From Pseudoips prasinana (taxonomy: Eukaryota; Arthropoda; Insecta; Lepidoptera; Nolidae): DNA of 64,000 nt. The translations under genes were made by a program, and so were the position numbers. Below, in pieces: positions 52,125 to 63,612 of the stretch (position 1 is the first letter of the stretch; every line of letters starts with the position of its first letter). The DNA is taken from positions 9,982,001-10,046,000 of the forward strand of contig OX621237.1 in assembly GCA_951640165.1 (NCBI GenBank). The letters run 5' to 3'. A model generated the notes under the pieces. The model made no database searches. It worked only from the letters and a program-made list of their open reading frames with translations, and was not told the DNA's origin.

Positions 52125-52535
52125 CTTGTCTTTCACTGTATAGCTGTGTGGTTTGCGGCCTAGTAAAAATAACAGCGTCACCCCAATCATCTCATGAGTG
52201 TCGTAAAAGGAGCCAAAGGAATACAGTTGACCAGCAGCGCTACCTATACAGACGCCAGCACATCAAGCTACCCCAATCTGTCAAATTTCCCCAATTGAAA
52301 GTGAACCTTATGCTTTTGTGATAAAGTTGAAAATCTAGGTAGCTGGATGTGCTGGCGTATGTACTATAGCTACCACCTAACTGCCGTCGCCAACTTGCAT
52401 GCCAAGCACGGTGACTACGGCAAACCCCTCCGAATGACAACCTTATAGAAACCTTTGGGGGAGACCTAATTTTGTCCACTGCTCGACATAGGCCCAGCTG
52501 TGGACGATATCAGGCTGATGATGATGATGCGGACA
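52125..52535 (+). mobile_element. LINE 3' untranslated region containing a MITE
   Basis: GTGTGGTTTGCGGCCTAGTA, AGTGTCGTAAAAGGAGCC, GTCGCCAACTTGCATGCCAA, CTTATAGAAACCTTTGGGGG and a (TGATGA) tail. It is the same family as 38033-38309, interrupted at 52246-52364. Confidence 0.75.
52246..52364 (+). mobile_element. MITE family M1, internally deleted
   Basis: TACAGACGCCAGCACATCAA to GTGCTGGCGTATGTAC. The right subterminal repeat (GACAGATTGGGG) is lost. The flanks CTACCTA and TATAGCTACC fit a TA target. Confidence 0.88.
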
Positions 52536-53553
52536 CTAATCTATAAATTGACCGCACACCTCACCGACTGTTTACGGACCTGTTCTTCATTTATTAAGAT
52601 TTCATTATGTAGGTATGTGTATATGTGCATGTTGTGTGTAGATGTATATGTGTGTGTATGTGAATACAAGTACTAATATAACAAAATAGATACTAAAATA
52701 GAAGATTCATGTATGTTATGAAGCATGTACTTTTGTTATTTGTTATTAATTAAGTTAAACTTATACTTCAAATGATATCGATATCGATATTACTACTACT
52801 ACGATAAATATCGATGTACAGATAAGAGAGGGGTCTTTTCTAATACAAGTTACATATAACTTAAAAAAAGAGACCCACACACTCTAACAACTAAGTGTAG
52901 TAAATAATGACATTTTTGAAAAAAAAAAACCAATACTACGATACTAATTTTTCCCCTAAACTACTAGGAGTTAAGAAAACATTGTAGCTACATGAAACCA
53001 TTATGGCATTCTTTATGTAGACTATTGAATTTTAGGATATAGGTTACTTGTTTGACTGACAATACAATAATAGCCCTGTCAGTCATGGTTAAGTAATGCT
53101 TTAATTTATTTCATTTCAATTATCAACTGGCGTTACTTGTACTACAATGTACCAGCGTTATTTCAGATGCCATTATAGTTTTTAATTTACTGTGTTAATG
53201 TTAGTAATTTTGTCTGTTTATGATTTACCATATGTTTCTACGTATACGCTGCTGAAGGCATGACTTCATAACAATCCTAATTAAACTACACGTTGTATAT
53301 AGCTCCGCTTCAAAACAGGCCGACTGAGATGTTACTTTTCTTTCTTGGCATCCCCACTAACAATGAAGCAGAATAAAATTAATCCCGATTTCCTATCATT
53401 ACAGTGAATTGGCGTAAAACCTACCAACAAGGCGACTAATAGCGACATAATCTCCTTCACCAAATACGTACAGTAGGTACTGAATCGAATTGAATCATCT
53501 CCTCGGAGATTACATCAAAACGGTCTCACCTAGAGGGAACTCTTACAAAAAAC
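52536..53553. other. no recognisable gene
   Basis: AT-rich with low-complexity GT-rich (about 52613-52665) and ATCGAT-rich (about 52775-52815) parts. Confidence 0.5.
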
Positions 53554-53755
53554 TTGTTCCCGGAGCGAGGGCTGGTTGTGCTGCCATCTCGCGCGTTGCT
53601 AGGAGACGCGCCGATCAATACAGCCTCCGCCGGGCCGCCTAATTACCCGCCGCCCTCATCCCGCGCTCCCCGCTGCCACCCCGCGTGCCCCCTCCCGCCC
53701 TCGCCCGAGGAAACTTCTCGCCGCCCGCCCGACCGCACCGCCGCTGTTGGATTTA
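53554..53755. other. GC-rich island
   Basis: About 200 bases of C-rich, CpG-bearing sequence (for example CCCCGCGTGCCCCCTCCCGC) in an AT-rich window. The plus frame is proline-rich (PPNYPPPSSRAPRC and similar) and may only reflect composition. It could be a promoter or first exon. Like 10735-10825 it is a candidate place for a host gene start. Confidence 0.4.
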
Positions 53756-54339
53756 AATATCGAATGATAGAATTCAAATTCAAATATTTTTCGCTTTGCG
53801 CCTTTGTTTGTTTTGACGAAAGCTCTTATTTTTTTTTCTAATTACCTTTTCGTATACGTATGTCTGTCTGCCACAGGGTTCGGCAAATATTTTTATTTGG
53901 AATTGCGCTAAGCGAGGCGTGGGGTAAAGAGTGAGTTGGTGAGTTTTTATTGCTTCCCCAAACATGTTTCAAAACATAATTAGGTGGCACTTTTGGTTAC
54001 CTTTTATATTATTTTTATTTATTGAAGTAAAATTGTATTAACATATTTTTCTCACATTTATATGTTTGGCCGCAATTCTATTCGATTCAAGACTGAAGTT
54101 GAAAGCGTTTTATACCGTAAAGCCTTATGCTCAATGAATAACAATTAAGACCAGCTCAAGAGTAAAGGTTCTTATTAATAGGCACGCTTACATAGAGTCA
54201 GTTGAAGTTGCTTTTCAAGTAATAGAAATTAATCAAAAGAGATGTGGAACAAATAAGTTCTTTTTAAAAAGCGTAACGCAGTAGTAGTATTTGATTAATG
54301 TTACCCTGGTTTAATTTACCCATTATAGTATTTACATCC
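53756..54339. other. no recognisable feature
   Basis: AT-rich sequence following the GC-rich island. No start codon or splice donor could be tied to the island. Confidence 0.4.
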
Positions 54340-54610
54340 AGCGTGGAGACAAACAGGGATGACCGGAGTTAGGATTGGTGAAGGACCGAAGTCCTGTCCT
54401 TTTCCTCCGACACATGGGCTCTAACACTATCAACTTCCTTATTCCGCTGTCAGACCGTAAAAGTGGTTTGATTTATGAATGCCTCCGTGCTTCGGAGGGG
54501 ACGTTAAGTTGTTGTAGTCGTTAGACAATAGTCGATCGTCAGTAGCCTGATGGGCGGCTTGAACAACTCTAATACTAGGGTAAAAAACTACCCATACCAT
54601 AAAGTAAGGT
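54340..54610 (+). mobile_element. retroposon family R, longest copy
   Basis: ACATCCAGCGTGGAGACAAA, AAAGTGGTTTGATTTATGAA, GGCGGCTTGAACAACTCTAA and a tail with AAAGTAAGGTAGG. It extends further 5' than the copies at 19.8 and 24.4 kb. Confidence 0.7.
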
Positions 54611-54637
54611 AGGTAAAAATTTATTATTCAATAAATT

Positions 54638-54912
54638 TTTACGTTAAACTTTATAAATTATCACAGTTCCTCCCTCGTACGTGATAATATGTAGCCTATA
54701 CGTTGACCCGACCTCTAAGTAATATTCATGCAAAATTTGAAGTAAATCCATGCAGTACTTTTTGAGTTTAGCCCGGACATACATACAGACAAAGAGACAA
54801 AAATTCTAAATACTATATTTTTGGCTTCGATATAGATCGTAGACCACGCCCCAAGTATCCTTTAAAAAAAATATTCATTGTACAGTTTTGACTTTCCTAC
54901 GATTGTATTATA
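54638..54912 (-). mobile_element. Helitron family C, 3' end missing
   Basis: Minus strand: ATCGTAGGAAAGTCAAAACT near the 5' end, ACTCAAAAAGTACTGCATGG in the middle and ATAATTTATAAAGTTTAACG before the break. The hairpin and CTAG end are lost. Confidence 0.78.
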
Positions 54913-55010
54913 TGTATATGGATTGTAAATATCAATCTTAGTCCAATAATGTGAATGTAAAATTTTAAATGCTTAGTTTGTTTCTTTAGCCATACCATAA
55001 AGCATATCTT

Positions 55011-55352
55011 TGGGCTAGCGTGTTCAACCGCAGATAAAGAGGTCCTGCGTTCAAATCCCGGGTCGGGCCAAAAAGTGATTTTAGATTTTTCCGTAAAACA
55101 AAATTTCTTAATATCAGCCCGAACGCTGGGATTTGGCGGTATTATACCCCAGTGCACCAGCGAGCACGTAAAGCCGTCGGTCCTGTACCTGACCTCTTTC
55201 CGATCGTGTCGCTAGTAGTCCCATCGGAACATGAGAGTGATGGAATAGAAAGTGCCCCTGTGTTTGCGTAAACACTTGTGCACTTTAATTTATTCTGATG
55301 CTAATCTCCATTGAGAGTGGCCACAATTCGGCCTGGAGGACATTACTATATT
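55011..55352 (+). mobile_element. S1 SINE, near full length
   Basis: GCTAGCGTGTTCAACCGCAG, CAAATCCCGGGTCGGGCC, GTCGGTCCTGTACCTGACCT, GTGCACTTTAATTTATTCTG and CTAATCTCCATTGAGAGTGG. Confidence 0.85.
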
Positions 55353-55370
55353 ATTATAAATAATAATAAT

Positions 55371-55614
55371 AATATCCTGGGACATTATTTCCACACGGCC
55401 ATCTGATCCCAAACTAAACAGAGCTTGTACTATGAAAACCACATAACTGATATACTATTTTTCTTTTGTAAATACATACTTATATACCTAGATAATTTAC
55501 ACCCAGACTCAGGACAAACAGCCATGTTCATGCACACAAATATCTGTCCCAGGTGGGAATCGAACCCACGACCCCCGGCGTGAAAAGCAAGCATTTGCCA
55601 ACCACGCCAACAGG
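55371..55614 (-). mobile_element. S3 SINE, full length
   Basis: Minus strand: GTGGTTGGCAAATGCTTGCT head, GTGGGTTCGATTCCCACCTG B-box, ATGAACATGGCTGTTTGTCC body, and CACACGGCCATCTGATCCCA on the plus strand near the left end. Confidence 0.9.
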
Positions 55615-56284
55615 CGTATTACATGGTATTATACATTAATCTATACATATCGTCCCCGTAGAGCGAAAAATCATTAAGTCTCAAATACCTGTTATGAGAT
55701 ATAACCATTTAAAGTTTTTGAAAATTTAAATCGTCATAACTTTTGCTTATCATTACATACCAATATGTTAATAGCCTTATTTTAAAGGTAATATAACAGA
55801 GTTTATATTAAAAGAGCTTAATTAAACAAAAAAACGTTTGATAATATAGTAAAATTAAAATAAACGAACTAATTAATAGCTCCCTAAAAAATGTCTTACC
55901 CAGTTATGAGTTAGTTATTTGTCAACCGGAGTTAGTGATTTTTTACTCACTTTCAATTCATTTTGAGTGAAAATGACTCGAATTAGGTAATATGGAACTA
56001 ACTGCTAGATGGCCTAAATGTGTAAAGTAAATACTACTTAGCTGAATATTAAATGCTAATGTCGTAAGTTTTATTATAAGTATGTCAAAAATAAGGAATG
56101 AAACTTATATAACATAATCAATCAAGATTTATTTAAAGAAATACGACAAAAACTAAACTTTTGATTGACTAATAAACAATAATAAATACCGACAAAAGTA
56201 ACAACTTTTTCCCACTATTGGCATAAAACTATAATAATAAAAAGTGAAAACTGAGAAAACAATAAAAAAGAGGTGTATTTAATC

Positions 56285-57430
56285 CAACCCGCCTTCTTCT
56301 CTTTCCTCTGTTACATCTGGTTCCAAAGTTTTGTCAATTACATCTTTGCTTGTGGGTAATGACTTGTACCATCAATGGAGCTCCTGCGGGATTACCCCTT
56401 TTGCGCATAAATTGATGAGATATTTCTTTTTCGCCTCTGAAATTGGTAGTGGCGTGGAGTAAGCTCTTGGTATAATATATTTTTTTAAATCCCGTTCTAG
56501 TTCTTCTGTCCCTCGGCTAACTCCATCTCTTTGTCTTTCTTGTCGTCTCCTATTTCTAGTAACAAGTGTAGTTTTTACCTGGCATTCAAATATATCAAAT
56601 TGTAAATAAGGACCATCATGTGAATATCTAAATTTTACTTTTAATTTTAGCCATTTGATCTTGTTCCCTAACTTATATTTATTTGTACTTTTTACTAATT
56701 TCTCATTATGTCATTTTACATCAATCATATCGGTGTAATTTAATTCCTTGACGATTTAGGGTGGTGCTGAATCTATGTGCCTTTTGGAGCGAGCATGTTC
56801 CATGATAGACTTCCAGTCAATCATGGAATATACTGGCGTATGTCTTTGCTATCTTTCTTTGGTACTATGCATAGAGACCACTTCCATATGAGTGTGGCCA
56901 CTCTCCAAATATTTTTTGTTCGATAGCTTCCAGATGCACATCTGATCTTTGAATTAAATGGTTCAAAAATGCCGTGATGAACTGGTTTCTATTTTTCCCA
57001 GCGTATATTTAATGACTTCTTTAATATTATTTGGTATCTGGCTGATCCACCAGTTCATGGCACTGGCAATTTCAACACTACCCCTTTTACCATTGATTTC
57101 GTTCCAAGTTATACAGAATGCTTGATGAGGTAGTTTGGATGTATGAATCGTGTAATTTTGAATATTTAATTTTCTAGTGTAATATGAAATACCAATACCA
57201 CTGACTGGTATGTGCAAGGTTGCCGTTGCATGTCAGCCGTTACGACTAGGTAGTTTTCATCAATAATAGACCGTTGCTTGTCCGATTATTTCGCTTGTTG
57301 TGCAGTACTCTTTCTTGCAATATGTAAATCATATTCTTCCTTTAAATGATGTGGGCGTCCGGCACTGTCATAACGAGTGCATATTATACATAAATCTTTT
57401 TTTATAGTGAAAAATTACAGATTCAATTTA
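56285..57430 (-). pseudogene. decayed transposase-like gene of the TIR transposon
   Basis: Minus-strand segments in order: a Cys/His block CIICTRYDSAGRPHHLKEEY (C-x2-C, later H), then YLVVTADMQ, a frameshift, SGIGISYYTRKLNIQNYT, AFCITWNEINGKRGSVEIAS and AMNWWISQIPN. Next comes EVVSMHST, then VYSMIDWKSIMEHARSKRH, a basic YKLGNKIKWLKLKVKFRYS, and a C-terminal YLINLCAKGVIPQELH. This D-x-Q ... W-x-E ... RG-E-I pattern recalls a family of transposon-derived proteins frequent in aphids and moths, in which the Asp and Glu/His positions look catalytic. At least one frameshift and several stops are present (after AQQAK, after SSSRHF, after SAPP and others). The family resemblance is from memory of the pattern, not a search. 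Confidence 0.6.
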
Positions 57431-57946
57431 GACATTGTTCAAAACATTGTTTTATAAACATATAAAAGAACATGGTTCTATATTATTATGTTATCCAACA
57501 AAGGAGCAGAGTGTGGTGGATTGATAACTGGTAGATCTTTTTTTGGATCTATTACAGACAGTGGAGCAGACTCATAAATTATTGTATTAAAACAGTTCGG
57601 TTGTGGTGGCCAATTTACTCTCGTCAAGCAGCGCAGTTTGCTGAAATAAATAATTTGGAGAACGTCAGGCATTCTAACAGAATTCCGAAAAAGATGCACT
57701 CGTATTAAAAACATGGCAATCATAGATGTGTACCGTGTAGAAAATGTTAAATATGCAATATTATGATAATTTCGCCAACAAACTACAGTTTTAAGTTATG
57801 TACGTCATAAACTCATAATAATTCACAAATCACAAATAAAAACCAGACAGTTGTCTTAATTAAAAAAATACCTAAATTAGTGGTTATAAAGCGATCGGAG
57901 GTAAGTAAGTAGGTAATCAAATTAATCAAACGGCAAAACTACTCAA
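57431..57946. other. transposon interior without assigned function
   Basis: A minus-strand frame at 57478-57723 (reads WPPQPNCFNTIIYESAPL among others) could be the N-terminal part of the same transposase gene or unrelated. No motif was recognised. Confidence 0.3.
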
Positions 57947-58191
57947 TCTATACTAATATTATAAAGAGGTAACGTTTGTGAGTTTGTGACGTTGTAAGGG
58001 GTAATCTATGGATCAACAGAGCCGATTTTCAAAATTATTTCACCAATAGAAAGCTACGTTATTGTGAAGTGTCATAGGCTATGAAAATTTCCAAAATTTA
58101 TCCCGAGCTTTTAACCCGAAGTATTACGCGGAACAAACGGGCAGGGACAAAAATATTTATAACGTGGAACGTAGTCCGCGGGCACTGCTAG
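57947..58191 (+). mobile_element. non-autonomous Helitron, family B, complete
   Basis: 245 bp from TCTATACTAATATTATAAAG (preceded by A) to GTCCGCGGGCACTGCTAG (followed by T). The partner at 9961-10198 shares GGTAACGTTTGTGAG and GGGCAGGGACAAAAATATTT. Confidence 0.88.
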
Positions 58192-59244
58192 TCACTCTCT
58201 AAAGTGCTAATGAAACCCTAAACCGATGCCATAGATAATAATGCATAATTAATTTGTTACTTCTTTAATATTCGTATAAAAGCAAATAATCCAAGCACCA
58301 AATAAATAAAATGCAAATAATTATCATTAATGTAATTACATTCTCTATAGATCTCGTGAAGTCATCACCATCTTAACAGATTCTTATAAAATAACATTAT
58401 TATTAGTTATTTATGTTCTCAGTGTCGTAAAATTTTTTCACTTTAGAACACTTACCTACTAAGTACCTACACACATCTAGACCAGATAGGTAATTACTTA
58501 TAAAATAATAACTTTTGTTGTGTTTTCATTTTGTTTCAATAAATAAATAATATACTTAGCTCGACTCATTGCTTTACGTTAATTTTAATAAAAAAGAAAC
58601 CCACGCACATCATTCGATGTTAATGCCATGAATGGGAGTAGTCACTATTCGCAGCACTCTTCACTCTAGCCGCGACAAACTCACTAAATCGCGAGCGAAA
58701 TATACCTAAACTGTAACAATGCATGCCGCTGTTGTATAAATAATAATTAAAAGGTTTTAATTATTATTCGTAATACATCTAATGTCCCAATTTTATAGCA
58801 AAAAAACACATTAAAATGATTTAATGATTTTTCGCGTCTGTAAATTTGTACAAATTATTTAAAAATAAAGAGCGAGCAGTCACTAAGCCGAGATAGTTAC
58901 TTTTCGTTATCGTATATGGTATCAAACTCGTAACTTTCGAACTACCTAAATCATTTTAGTGATTTTGATACGACCTAGAGGCTTATGTGAGCATCTATCA
59001 TGCCAGAGAAAAAGTAATCAAGTCGTTTTAATTTCTAGTTGTGTAAAGTTTTGATAAATAACAAGATAACTAACTAAATTAGTTAATTCTTCCACTACTC
59101 CCTGGGTTGTTCAGGGACGACTTACTTACTTTTCACAGTTTACAAAACAAAAACAATGGAACCTATATAAATGACAATTAGACAGATATTTAGAAATGGA
59201 AATGGTGATTTTAATGACATTTGTAACTAATTTTAGCCATTTTT
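58192..59244. other. transposon interior, non-coding
   Basis: AT-rich sequence without a recognisable frame. It separates the transposase remnant from the right TIR. Confidence 0.5.
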
Positions 59245-59588
59245 AGACTTAATGACTTTTCGCTCTACGGGGACGATATAATAAAATCGTAGAAAAGTGA
59301 AAACTGTACATCGAATATTTTTTTAAAGGATACTTGGGGCGTAAACTACAATCGATATCGAAGCCAAAAATATAGTTTTTAGAATTTTTGTCTGTGTGTC
59401 TGTTTGTCTGTATGTATGTCCGGGCTAAACTCAAAAAGTACTGCATGGATTTACTTCAAATATTGCATAAATATTACCCAGAGGTCGGGTCAACATATAG
59501 GCTACATATTATCACGCTATCACCTACGGGGGAGGAGCAGTGATCATTTATAAAGTTTAACGCGGGTAAAACCACGGGGCACAGCTAG

Positions 59589-60964
59589 TAAGAACTAAAG
59601 CTGAATTATTAAAGTAGTTTTCGCAACACGCCCATATATATACGTAACAGACGTTGAGTAGCGTCACATACTACGGCGTAGTGTGAGAATATGCCCGAAT
59701 TGCTTATTAGTGTAACATTCACGCAGCCAGAACAGATAAATCAGGTCGTTGGCTGCGCGGTATACTGTTCTAACTAGCGAGAAAGTTACGAACGTATTGC
59801 ATAGCGGTGTTTTCATAGAATTATAATAAATCGAAGTCGTGTAAACGACGAAACAACCAAAAGAAAATTTATTTATTTCCAGTTCGAACTATAACTTCTA
59901 TAATGTTCAAAATACTGATTTTCGACCCATTTATTTTAATCTGACATTATAATTATGTTAAATTAAGCTTGTAACTAGCAGTATTTGTTTAATATAATCT
60001 CAGGCTATATAATTGTAACTAGAATAAATCTCTTTTTTACGAAGAGAGTTGCAAAAAATTGTGAAAATAATTACAAAAAAGCAAATGACAGTTCGTCTCA
60101 ATAGTTTTGGTTGCAAATGTTAACATCATTATCGAGATACGAGTATATAGTGCGACTGCGCTTATTATGCGATAAAATATATTTGTTACGCATGTGCCAC
60201 GCCACAGTGAAGTCACTGCAGCTTTTCCTGATTTGAAGACCGATTCAATCCTCGTCGTACCATTGACTGTAACTATATATTGTAGACTGAAAGTATTGGC
60301 TTACCGTGTTCAGCGCAGTCATCATACATTTATAGTAAACACGGTAAAAGAATTAGCTGCAAAACACGTGTACTATTCAGATGGGTGATGTGATGAACAC
60401 ATGGGTATTGGCAAAGTAATAAAGGACCACACAGTGGGGGTAGGTTTTTATTAAAATTTAGTATACAATTTGCAAGTGAAAAACTATCAGCGAAATGTGG
60501 TTTGATATACTGAAGAATCTATGCAGCTTGTACTGCACGTAATTTGACATTACTTAGACATTTCGTACGATCAAAAACCAATTTTATGTCTACTGAATGA
60601 AGGCTGAGATTCGGTAGTTTCAACGCTAAAAGAAAGGCTGAAGTAGTGCAATTTTACACCATACGTTACCATAAGTGGTAGACACCCGCCTGTGTGCATT
60701 GTCTTCAATATAAATTTTCGTAGTCATCTCTCGTAGAACGGTGATAGTTTGGTACAAAATGTAGCATAATATAATATGTATGCGTCAGTTTACCGTGATA
60801 CGCTATTACACACAATTTTCTCGTAGCATTTTCGTAGAAAAGTGATGTGACGTCATGCACTTGTTATATATATGGATAGCATCTGTGGGTTGATATGACA
60901 TATCAATAAATGCCCACCTACACGACTGGTTGCGTAAATGTTAATATTATCTTACATCGATCAA
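59589..60964. other. no recognised gene
   Basis: AT-rich. Variants of TTTTCGTAGNNNTCTACG occur several times in 60710-60850, similar to the motifs at 17.3-17.6 kb. The plus frame at 60194-60388 shows no known domain. Confidence 0.4.
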
Positions 60965-61365
60965 AGGCCAGATAATGCAGTGGCAATTAGAGCTCTGAGA
61001 AGTATGTGTGGTGTGACTTTGAGGGACAGAATACGAAATACTGATGTAGGGTGTAGTAACAAAGATTGTCAAAGGTATGCTGAGATAGTTAGGGCATTTA
61101 GAAAAGATTAATGAAAGAATATTGATAAAAGAAGTATACCGAACCTGTGAGAATGGTACAACTGGACGGGAAAGACCTCGTAGAACATTCTCTGACTAAA
61201 TCGGAGACGTTCTCAAGAAAGGCCAGGTTAGAAGTACACTAGGAGAGCATGTATGTAGAATATAATGACAGTAAACAAGGCAAAAGAGGTGTGCAAAGAT
61301 CGTGACAAGAAGTGGAAATCCGTTGTCTCTGCCTACCCCTCTGCGAAACAGGCGTGAGTCTATGT
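60965..61365 (+). pseudogene. LINE reverse transcriptase C-terminus, decayed
   Basis: Recognisable pieces in several frames: RALRSMCGVTLRDRIRNTDV, ENGTTGRERPRRTFSDQIGD, VLKKGQVRST and KAKEVCKDRDKKWKSVVSAY followed by PS. The order (a leading LRSM.GV..RDRIRN block, then a GR.RP..T..D block, then the KEVC.DR..W block) matches the C-terminal region of an RTE/L1-like arthropod LINE different from the one at 489-1282. Frame breaks are frequent. Confidence 0.65.
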
Positions 61366-61423
61366 ATGTAATGTATAAAACAATAAAGAAAACATACAAG
61401 GCCGTTTGATGACCTCCATAAGG

Positions 61424-61724
61424 CTGCGTTTTCACTTGAGATGAGCAACGGCGCTGACTGGTGCGCGAGGAAACATCCACCGATCAGAAAAAGGAATACT
61501 TAATTTTCAGTGCGGTTCAGTGCATAGGAATAAATATGTTTGAGCGGCAATGTATACAATACCGTGTACAACACAACAATGCCTCGCAATCATCTCATTA
61601 TACTGAAACCCACACGCGCTCAGTTGAGTTCAGTGCGCTACACATCTTCGCAACGCTTAGTTACACACCGTCTTAAAATTTCGCGGCGCTTCCTCACCCT
61701 TCTGTAGTGTAAACGTGGCCTAAG
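61424..61724. mobile_element. MITE with about 20-bp TIRs
   Basis: TAAGGCTGCGTTTTCACTTG at the left is inverted, with a few mismatches, as GTAGTGTAAACGTGGCCTAA at the right. Such ends are common in hAT-like MITEs of insects, but no clear 8-bp duplication was found. Confidence 0.5.
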
Positions 61725-63007
61725 GTTTAAGAGCCTTAATTTTTTGACTGCATAAATCGTTAAGAACGTAACGAATAATAAATAATTGGCTGACGACGCA
61801 GGTTTGGTTCACATTAGGCGTTAAAATGGATGTGTCCGTTTATACACCAAAAGTGTTAAAGCAAATAAAGGTAAAACGAATGTGCTTTTATTTACCATAC
61901 GATTGAAGTAAAACTTGTAACATAACCGGCTATGAGAGCAAGAGAAAAAAAATGGGTGCTCGTACCTCTCTCTCATGACCCTACAGTAATAGGTATCTAA
62001 ACGTCTCTCTCTCTCTTTCTATCTTCACTTACTTATATCCCCCTCTCAACTTCCGTACGCCTCGCCCAATCACACTTTTCGTAACGCTCTTGTCGATTCA
62101 GTTACCTTTCGTATATCTAAATTTTACTTCAATCGTGTGCCCAAAACCCACTCGTTTTTACTCTATTTGTAAGAGTATAATTTCAAATTGGTTTTTAGTT
62201 CTGCCTTCGGTATAAGAGTAATTTTTGGAGTCGGTTATTATTTTATAAAAATTTTTGTATCACTTATATTCTATTTCTACATTGTGGTTTGGAATAAATA
62301 TTCTTTGTTAATGTTATTTACTTTCATATCACACGTCTATACTATAGTAAAACTTAACATATAGTGACATTGACTTTGTAAAAGTAGGTACTACCTACTG
62401 CCGTGCTGCCAGCAGAAGTACCTACGGCAGGTGCGTAGTCCCTAGAGTGCACTTAGAATGCGGTGCCACTTTGATATATTGGATTGGAATACGATATGAG
62501 CCCACTTTAGCTTCTGAGGTAGAATCTGTCGTACTTTGTTGCCTCTATGCTTGTTCAGTCTTTTATCTTAACTGTTGTATTCAGAGATGTAATATAAATA
62601 ATATGTTAGAGATCTATATACTTTTTAATCAACGCATGGTGATTGGTACAAGTACCGGGCACTGCATACTAAAGAAAGGGGAATTATAAAACGATCGAAT
62701 AAAAAAGAACTTAGCGACTGTTTTAATAACTTGTGCGGTATGAATTTGAGTAAGCTAAAAATTAACTAAACTATTGACGAATATTGATTAAAAATAAAAT
62801 CCAGAACGAGCTTACAAAAAGTGGGGCGTGGTTAATCCATTCGAGATATTAAAATTCTATCCGTGCGACTACATTATTAAGTGAGCGACTGGAAATACAG
62901 TCGCAGTCAATCAGTCTAGTAATACTATATCATAAATTAATTATTATTGACACTTAAAACTTTAGTCACTCGTTTTAATACTGTCTTAAACCAATACCTC
63001 TCCACCA
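61725..63007. other. no recognised gene
   Basis: AT-rich with a (TC)n-rich part near 62005. Frames such as the one at 62447-62689 have no recognisable domain. Confidence 0.45.
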
Positions 63008-63410
63008 ACCGCCTAATTCGCCGATCATCGTGATCGTGATCGGCGTTCTAATAGATGAATGTTAAAAATGACTAAATAATTCTTTCAATAGGCTTCAACG
63101 TTGAAAATTGATTCTGGGGTTCTACCGGCTAAGTCACCGAACATTGATTTCTTAAATGGCGTTCAAATAAATAAAGGTTTAAAATTACTTAATAAATCGT
63201 TACATCCGCTTCCATGAGCACATGTGACGTCATAAATGGTCCGGAATCGATTGTCAACGTTGAAGCCGATTTGACGATTGATGAAGTAATTTTTAACCTT
63301 TATTTATTTGAACACCATTTAAGAAATCGATGTTCAGCGGCTTAGCCGGTGTGTGTGTGGTAATTTTTAACCTTCATCTATTATCTACGATGATTGGTGA
63401 CTTAGGCGGT
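63008..63410. mobile_element. foldback MITE containing a second MITE
   Basis: Outer arms 63008-63080 and about 63350-63410 are inverted (ACCGCCTAATTCGCCGATC against a diverged GATTGGTGACTTAGGCGGT, then ATAGATGAATGTTAAAAATG against TTTTTAACCTTCATCTAT). The outer element belongs to the same general family as the inner one. Confidence 0.75.
63118..63350. mobile_element. foldback MITE family B2, inner copy
   Basis: TCTACCGGCTAAGTCACCGA to GTTCAGCGGCTTAGCCGGT with spacer CATGTGACGTCATAAATGGT. About 230 bp, like 12677-12915. Confidence 0.8.
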
Positions 63411-63442
63411 AGATCCCCTGAATTGCCGTTACCGTCAGCTCC

Positions 63443-63612
63443 ATGTGCAGTGGTTGCATTGATACTGAAGCAACAGCACACGTACTGCTACATTGCAAGA
63501 GCGTAGACTGCCAACGGGCAAAATAGCTGAACAAAAGACGCTACAGGAGGCACTCAAGCCAAGCTTTCCAGTTCTCTTGAACTTCTGGACGAAACTAAAA
63601 TGGCTCGAGTAG
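63443..63612 (+). pseudogene. LINE ORF2 C-terminal zinc motif remnant
   Basis: CSGCIDTEATAHVLLHC has the C-x2-C-x8-H-x4-C spacing of the C-terminal Cys/His motif of R1/jockey-like LINE proteins. After a frame break the reading continues LQEALKPSFPVLLNFWTKLK and WLE before a stop, also typical of such termini. The upstream polymerase is not present. Confidence 0.55.

Larger units (their letters stand above)
55651..59275 (-). mobile_element. DNA transposon with about 31-bp TIRs and ATAT target duplication
   Basis: Ends CGTCCCCGTAGAGCGAAAA at 55651 and its reverse complement at 59275 continue as matched arms for about 31 bases with one mismatch (A/G), and a little further more weakly. ATAT lies just outside both ends. 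The 3625-bp interior holds a decayed transposase-like gene on the minus strand (56285-57430) and a family B Helitron (57947-58191). I cannot name the superfamily with confidence. A 4-bp duplication is reported for Sola-type elements, which is one possibility. Confidence 0.85.
55640..59588 (+). mobile_element. Helitron family C split by a TIR transposon
   Basis: TCTATACATAT at 55640-55650 followed, after the transposon, by ATATAATAAAATCGTAG at 59276 restores the family C start seen at 26313 (TCTATACATATAATAAATC). The right end has the hairpin CGCGGGTAAAACCACGGGG and CTAG at 59585-59588. The Helitron itself is about 320 bp. Confidence 0.85.

Noticed and set aside
53554..53841. Proline-rich protein
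   Set aside because: The proline content follows from the C-rich composition; no domain or start context was convincing. Kept only as a GC-rich island.
56285..57430. Domesticated host gene derived from a transposase
   Set aside because: Several stops and at least one frameshift, and it lies between intact TIRs, so a decayed transposon gene is the simpler reading.
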